DNA of 17,042 nucleotides from Pusillimonas sp. UBA6240 (GTDB taxonomy: Bacteria; Pseudomonadota; Gammaproteobacteria; Burkholderiales; Burkholderiaceae_B). The position numbers and the translations under genes are program-made. Location: NCBI GenBank assembly GCA_002441445.1, contig DJWC01000004.1, forward strand, positions 124 through 17,165. The letters run 5' to 3'. The notes beneath the pieces were generated by a model. It did not search any database, had not been told where the DNA came from, and saw only the letters and a list, made by a program, of their open reading frames with translations. Within the stretch, counting starts at the first letter, position 1; every line of letters begins with the position of its first letter. Below, piece by piece: positions 13,438 through 17,042 of this stretch.

Positions 13438-14391
13438 TCATTGCACGGGCGGGATGTTCGCATCCTTGACGAAGTCCGCCCAGATTTTCATGTCTTTCCG
13501 GATGAGCTCCACTGTCGCCTTTTCGTCGAGCGCGTACACTTCGATCGCCCGGCTGGCAAACCATTCACGCGTCTTGGCGCTGTCCAGGGTGGCCGTCAAT
13601 GCTTGACGCAGCCGTTGCGCAATGGGTTCGGGGGTGCCCGCGGCAACGGCGATGCCCAGCCAGGAAGACATTTCAAAACCTGGATAGGTCTCTGCAAAAG
13701 TGGGCAAGGACGGCTTGATTTGCGCACGGTTTGGCGACGAAACCGCCAGGCTTTTGATAAAGCCGAGCTGTTCGTTCGCCATGGCTTGATCCAGGAGGAA
13801 GAAAGCGGCGTCCAAATCGCCTTGGCGCAAACCCGCGACCACTTGTGAAGAATCCTTGTAGGGAACTTCGTAGATCTCGATATCCGCCGCTTTGGTCATT
13901 AAATAATTGGACAGCCGCGCGCTTGCGGAATAGTAAGGCATGGTGACCTTTCCCGGCCGCGCCTTGGCATAGGCGACGAACTCTTCCAGGCTTTTGACCG
14001 GCAGCCCTTCGCGCACTTGCAGCACCCAGAAGACCCGGGCGAATGTGCCTATATGAGTGAAGCTGCGGTCCGGGTCATACGGCAAGTTGCTGAAGAGGCT
14101 GGGCGCCGCAGCGTGCGTGCCTGTATTGCTGACCGTCATGGTGTAGCCGTCGGGCGGGCTTTCCGCAACGTAACGGGTCCCTATCGTACCAATGGCCCCT
14201 GGTTGGTTTACGACACTCACGGTTTGACCCAGATGGGCCTGCAGGCCCTCGGCGATGAAGCGCCCCATGACATCGGTTGAGCCCTGGCCGAAAGGCACGA
14301 TCAACCGAAGCGCGTGTTGCGGGAAATTGGTTTGCGAAACCGCCAGGCCGGGAAGGCAAAGCATCAGGAGAATTGCCAGGAAGCGCTTCAT
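13438..14391 (-). CDS. Bug/TctC-family tripartite tricarboxylate receptor (periplasmic binding protein)
   Basis: A 317-residue exported receptor of the Bug family, which is greatly expanded in Bordetella-like bacteria and binds small carboxylates, amides or related solutes. Residues 1-19 form a signal peptide with probable cleavage near AVS/Q. Family motifs follow: LRLIVPFGQGSTDVMGR (28-44), VVNQPGAIGTIGTRYVA, PPDGYTMTV and a late AAGTPEPIAQRLRQAL. The first ligand loop reads FGQGSTD instead of the more usual proline/double-glycine form, hinting at a different ligand. No TctA/TctB membrane genes are nearby, which is common for Bug genes. It lies between the FAH enzyme (39 bp upstream) and the amidase (4-bp overlap or 38-bp gap depending on the start), so it probably delivers or senses that pathway's substrate. 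Confidence 0.92.
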   Translation of the reverse strand: MKRFLAILLMLCLPGLAVSQTNFPQHALRLIVPFGQGSTDVMGRFIAEGLQAHLGQTVSVVNQPGAIGTIGTRYVAESPPDGYTMTVSNTGTHAAAPSLFSNLPYDPDRSFTHIGTFARVFWVLQVREGLPVKSLEEFVAYAKARPGKVTMPYYSASARLSNYLMTKAADIEIYEVPYKDSSQVVAGLRQGDLDAAFFLLDQAMANEQLGFIKSLAVSSPNRAQIKPSLPTFAETYPGFEMSSWLGIAVAAGTPEPIAQRLRQALTATLDSAKTREWFASRAIEVYALDEKATVELIRKDMKIWADFVKDANIPPVQ

Positions 14392-14430
14392 ATATGAACC
14401 TCGTTGAATAAGGAAGGACAGTTGGGTACG

Positions 14431-15420
14431 CTAAGGCCGTCCGGCCCGGACAATCTTGTTTCGAAGCACGCCTATGCCAGGCACATCCAATTCGACCACG
14501 TCGCCGATGCCGCCTTTTCTGGCCTGCTCCAATCCGGAACAGTTCGCCACTGTGGCCGAAGAAATCATTTCGCCGGGAACGAGAGGCGCTGAACGGGAGG
14601 CGTAGCTGATGCAATCCGAAAAAGTCCATTGCGGCTTTTCCGTGCTGCCTACCGCCCAAACCTCGCCGTTGACACGCAGCGTCGCACCAAGCTTGTACAC
14701 ATCGATCTCGTCGCGCGTGACGATGCATGGGCCCATGGGACAGGAACGCTCGAAGTCCTTTCCTTTCGCTGTGATGGAAAGAGAAGTGGCCGCCGCCCGA
14801 GCCTGCTCGTCCCGCGCGCTCAGGTCATTCATAAGCGTATAGCCAAAAATGTAATTCTCGGCATCTTCTTTTTGAATGTCCCGCCCAGCCTTGGCGATGA
14901 CCGCGACGATTTCCAGCTCGTAATCGATCCAGTCCGAATACTCCGGCCAAACGACCTCATCATCGGGGTTCCCGATGCAAAAGGGATCCATGATCCAGTA
15001 AACCGGCGTTTCGTAATAGCCGGGCGGCGGCCGTTGTACGAACTTTTCCCGAGCGGCCTTGAAAGCCATCTCGGGGTTTTCCGCCGTGGCGGCGATGATG
15101 CGCGCTCGTCCTTCCTGGGCCTGGGCGAGGTGGGAGGGATAGCTGGACATGGAGCGTAGGCGGGGCGGCCTGGGTATGGGTGCAAGCAGCTTTACTGAAT
15201 CGAGAGCGACCACCGCTTCGTCGGGCGGCCGCTCAGCAAGGCGATAGGCGGCTTGCAAGCCGGCGTCTCCGGCCTCGATGAGCGCCAGCATGCTGGCGAA
15301 ATATTTTATTGAATCACTGCCATGAGCTCTGCATGCTTCTTCGAATACGAGAACTTCGCCGGAGCGCTGCAAACAGCCAATCTGCGCCTTGCCGTTTCGT
15401 TCGAACGTAACCAGCTTCAA
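14431..15420 (-). CDS. Fumarylacetoacetate hydrolase (FAH) family protein
   Basis: A 329-residue cytoplasmic enzyme of the FAH superfamily, whose members hydrolyse, hydrate or decarboxylate 2-oxo or 1,3-diketo acids with a divalent metal. An N-terminal domain (1-80) precedes the FAH fold. The metal ligands appear as DYELEI (E168, E170) and TLMNDLSARDEQ (D199), with a lysine-bearing AKGKDFE (K221) typical of this group. The C-terminal GDVVELDVPGIGVLRN segment closes the domain. The family covers many aromatic-ring degradation enzymes, so the reaction cannot be fixed; a role with the adjoining Bug receptor and amidase is likely. It is the first gene of its unit, preceded by a good promoter (15473-15502). 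The start at 15420 has a GAGAG element upstream. Confidence 0.9.
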   Translation of the reverse strand: MKLVTFERNGKAQIGCLQRSGEVLVFEEACRAHGSDSIKYFASMLALIEAGDAGLQAAYRLAERPPDEAVVALDSVKLLAPIPRPPRLRSMSSYPSHLAQAQEGRARIIAATAENPEMAFKAAREKFVQRPPPGYYETPVYWIMDPFCIGNPDDEVVWPEYSDWIDYELEIVAVIAKAGRDIQKEDAENYIFGYTLMNDLSARDEQARAAATSLSITAKGKDFERSCPMGPCIVTRDEIDVYKLGATLRVNGEVWAVGSTEKPQWTFSDCISYASRSAPLVPGEMISSATVANCSGLEQARKGGIGDVVELDVPGIGVLRNKIVRAGRP

Positions 15421-15472
15421 TATTTGTCTCTCATATAGGGCGCTCGTGTCGAGTGATTATTATTGTTTGTTC

Positions 15473-15502
15473 AGTATATAGGCCGCCCCAAGATATTGGC
15501 AA
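15473..15502 (-). promoter_or_regulatory. Sigma70-like promoter of the FAH-Bug-amidase unit
   Basis: On the minus strand TTGCCA (15497-15502) and TATACT (15473-15478) are separated by 18 bp, each matching five of six consensus bases. Transcription would start near 15466, 45 nt before the FAH start codon. It is the best promoter match seen in the window. Confidence 0.6.
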
Positions 15503-15505
15503 TAT
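15493..15505. promoter_or_regulatory. Palindrome overlapping the -35 box, possible operator
   Basis: ATATTG-G-CAATAT is a perfect 6+1+6 inverted repeat covering the -35 element of the FAH unit promoter. This position suits a repressor, or an activator contacting polymerase. No regulator gene is adjacent within the window. Confidence 0.4.
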
Positions 15506-15655
15506 TTTGTAGTGGGCGCTTGAACATTTCGATGCGCGATCGTCCGGCCGCGTTGATGGAGAACGGCACCGGGTTGCGCGGGCCGCGACCGTTCGATCAG
15601 CCCGCGGCGGTCAACGCTTATCGCCGGCCGGTACGTGCATCCCCCGGTCAGCCAG
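15506..15655. other. Unassigned 150-bp stretch between the two catabolic units
   Basis: No complete gene is seen here. A minus-strand frame of 41 codons without a clear start (about 15471-15596, ending in NIANILGRPIY) and a plus-strand frame from about 15531 have protein-like composition. Neither could be assigned, and either may be a remnant or chance. Confidence 0.35.
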
Positions 15656-15691
15656 GCCGGCGAGGGCCGGCTTGCATCGGCTCAATTGAGC
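15656..15691 (-). promoter_or_regulatory. Hairpin and palindrome at the end of the second Bug gene
   Basis: GCTCAATTGAGC (15680-15691) is a perfect 12-bp palindrome spanning the stop codon. It is followed on the transcribed strand by GCCGGC-CCTC-GCCGGC (15656-15671), a 6-bp stem with tetraloop. No T-run follows, so intrinsic termination is possible but unproven. Confidence 0.4.
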
Positions 15692-16692
15692 GTGATGTTG
15701 GCGTCTTTGATGACTTTGGCGAAGCGCTCGGTGTCGTTCTTGATTTGCGCCGCCATGTGCTCGGGGGTGTCGCCTATCGGCTCCGCGCCGATCTTTGCCA
15801 TGCGCTCGCGGAAGTCCGCGGAATGTATGACCTTGACCATTTCGGTATTCAGCCTGGCGATGACATCCGCCGGCGTGCCCGCCGGAGCCAGCACGCCGAA
15901 CCATGTGCCCAGGTCGAAGTCTTTCAGGCCCGACTCGTTGAGCGTGGGCGTGTCCGGCAGGGCGGATGAGCGCTTGCCGGTGGTGACCGCCAGGGCGCGC
16001 AGTTTGCCGCTCTGGATATGCGGCAGCACCGGCGTGATGGTGTCGAACGACATCACCACCTGGCCGCCGATCAGATCGGTGGTCAGGGGGCCGCTGCCTT
16101 TATAAGGTACGTGCAGCAGTTCGATGCCGCCTTGTTGGGCGAATTGCGTGCCGATCAAGTGCTGCAGCGTGCCGACGCCGTTGGAGCCGAATGCCAGAGG
16201 CGTGTCGGATTTCTTTGCCAGCGCGATGAGCTCTTTGGCCTGATGGACCGGCGTCCGTTCGGCGTTGACCACGAGCACATTGGGCACCAGGGCTACGGTA
16301 GTGATGGGCTCGAAGCTTTTCTGAAAATCATAGGATAAGCCCTTGTAGACGCTGGTGGCGATGGTATGGTGCACTGCGCCCATCAGCAGGGTGTAACCGT
16401 CGGGCTTGGCGCGGGCGACGATGTCCGCGCCCAGAGTGGACCCCGCGCCCGGCTTATTTTCGACGATGAAGGGCTGCCCCAGCGCCTTGGACATCTGGTC
16501 GCCCAGGGCGCGCGCCAGCACGTCCGTCGTGCCCCCGGCCGCGAAAGGCACGACCAGGCTGATCGGCCGGTCGGGCCATGCCTGCGCCAGGGCGGGGCTG
16601 CCCAGCAGCATGGCTGCCGCAAGCGCGCCCATCGATTTCAAGGCGCGCAGCGCACACCTTTTGCTTGATGGATTTGCAATAGTCTTCTTCAT
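15682..16692 (-). CDS. Bug/TctC-family tripartite tricarboxylate receptor (periplasmic binding protein)
   Basis: A 336-residue exported receptor with clear Bug family motifs. Residues 1-36 form the signal peptide, with basic residues, a hydrophobic run and cleavage at ALA/QAWP. The mature protein starts with WPDRPISLVVPFAAGGTTDV (39-58), the canonical first ligand loop. It continues with VENKPGAGSTLGADIVA, KPDGYTLLMG, HVPYKGSGP and LAPAGTPADVIARLN. The start at 16692 (MKKTIANPSS) is set by GAGGAG upstream; the frame extends to 16785 but the extra part is not signal-like. It follows a tartrate/isopropylmalate-dehydrogenase-like gene after 114 bp, so a hydroxy-dicarboxylate ligand such as tartrate or malate is a reasonable guess, not a demonstration. 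It differs clearly from the other Bug protein in the window. Confidence 0.95.
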   Translation of the reverse strand: MKKTIANPSSKRCALRALKSMGALAAAMLLGSPALAQAWPDRPISLVVPFAAGGTTDVLARALGDQMSKALGQPFIVENKPGAGSTLGADIVARAKPDGYTLLMGAVHHTIATSVYKGLSYDFQKSFEPITTVALVPNVLVVNAERTPVHQAKELIALAKKSDTPLAFGSNGVGTLQHLIGTQFAQQGGIELLHVPYKGSGPLTTDLIGGQVVMSFDTITPVLPHIQSGKLRALAVTTGKRSSALPDTPTLNESGLKDFDLGTWFGVLAPAGTPADVIARLNTEMVKVIHSADFRERMAKIGAEPIGDTPEHMAAQIKNDTERFAKVIKDANITLN

Positions 16693-16742
16693 CGTTGTCT
16701 CCTCGTGGCTTTTCAATAGGGGGTGGATAGTCCGCTGGTGGC

Positions 16743-16797
16743 GGGCCGGACGCGCGCGCCGGCCCAGGTTGGCCCCAGGCCTCATCGGTGCGAGGCC
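16743..16797 (-). promoter_or_regulatory. Two stem-loops between dehydrogenase and Bug genes
   Basis: In the 114-bp gap, GGCCTC (16778-16783) pairs with GAGGCC (16792-16797). Next, GGGCCGG (16743-16749) pairs with CCGGCCC (16759-16765) around a CG-repeat loop. Neither has a T-tract. They resemble message-stabilising or attenuating hairpins between genes of one transcript. Confidence 0.4.
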
Positions 16798-16806
16798 CGG
16801 CCGGCC

Positions 16807-17042
16807 CTAAGCGACGCGGCGGGTCGAGCCGCCTTGCATGATGCTCTCGCGTACCGCGCGGGTCACTTCTTCAGTCGTGGCATTGCCGCCCAGGTCGCGC
16901 GTATGCAGCTTGGGATCGGCGGTGACCTGTTCGATGGCGCTCATGAGCCGCTGCGCAGCCGCGGTTTCGCCCAGGTGCTCAAGCAGCATGACGGCCGACC
17001 AGAAGGTTCCGACCGGGTTGGCCAGGCCCTTGCCCATGATGT
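16807..17042 (-). CDS. Isocitrate/isopropylmalate dehydrogenase family protein, probably tartrate-dehydrogenase-like (C-terminal part)
   Basis: Only the last 78 or so codons lie in the window; the 5' part is beyond the right edge. The segment MGKGLANPVGTFWSAVMLLE is the conserved region near the end of NAD-dependent beta-decarboxylating dehydrogenases, where the family has ANPxGxFWSxAMMLEHLG. The closing DLGGNATTEEVTRAV matches the final helix. The TRDLGG form and the spacing fit the tartrate dehydrogenase/decarboxylase (TtuC-like) branch better than LeuB, but without the catalytic half this is not decisive. The enzyme would oxidise a 2-hydroxy acid in the cytoplasm. A Bug receptor gene follows on the same strand, consistent with uptake and oxidation of one dicarboxylate. 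Confidence 0.8.
   Translation of the reverse strand, partial: IMGKGLANPVGTFWSAVMLLEHLGETAAAQRLMSAIEQVTADPKLHTRDLGGNATTEEVTRAVRESIMQGGSTRRVA

Noticed and set aside
13400..13564. N-terminal extension of the amidase frame up to 13564
   Set aside because: It lies within the Bug receptor's coding sequence and has no similarity to amidase N-termini; only the ATG at 13441 remains a serious alternative.

Overview
The window reads as ordinary chromosome of a GC-rich beta-proteobacterium, most likely in the family Alcaligenaceae (Bordetella/Achromobacter-like). The evidence is the pairing of two Bug-type (TctC) periplasmic receptors with catabolic genes, a zinc-free type B ribosomal protein L31, RadC, and a choline/betaine ABC system. 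The family-level assignment is an inference; no species can be named from the sequence.

Layout from left to right. (1) The 5' part of rpmB (L28) lies on the minus strand at 1-155. Its likely promoter overlaps the end of a Bcr/CflA-type MFS exporter gene (345-1544, minus). (2) The exporter is divergent from cfa, cyclopropane fatty acid synthase (about 1716-2969, plus). (3) An 850-bp gene-free stretch (2970-3819) holds several repeat families and inverted repeats. (4) A quaternary-amine ABC transporter operon on the plus strand runs in the order binding protein (3820-4884), permease (5127-5978), ATPase with CBS domains (6000-7286). A 242-bp hairpin-rich gap separates binding protein and permease. 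(5) Convergent to it, on the minus strand, are a GT-C/ArnT-like membrane glycosyltransferase (8802-10556) and a MATE exporter (7384-8805), coupled through a GTGA overlap. Upstream of these are rpmE (L31 type B, 10648-10914), with its own rho-independent terminator and a structured leader, and radC (11163-11873).

(6) The right third looks catabolic and is all on the minus strand. A unit of a fumarylacetoacetate-hydrolase-family enzyme (14431-15420), a Bug receptor (13438-14391) and an amidase-signature hydrolase (11960-13399) sits behind a strong sigma70-like promoter that overlaps a palindrome. Upstream is a second unit: the end of a tartrate/isopropylmalate-dehydrogenase-like gene (16807-17042, cut by the window edge) followed by another Bug receptor (15682-16692).

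I see no mobile element, CRISPR array, phage gene or tRNA. No clearly novel multi-gene system is visible. The items most worth checking are non-coding: the structured leaders of rpmB and rpmE, the repeat mosaic at 2970-3510, the intercistronic hairpins next to both binding-protein genes, and the operator-like palindrome of the FAH/Bug/amidase unit. The unknown substrate of that last unit is the main open biochemical question.
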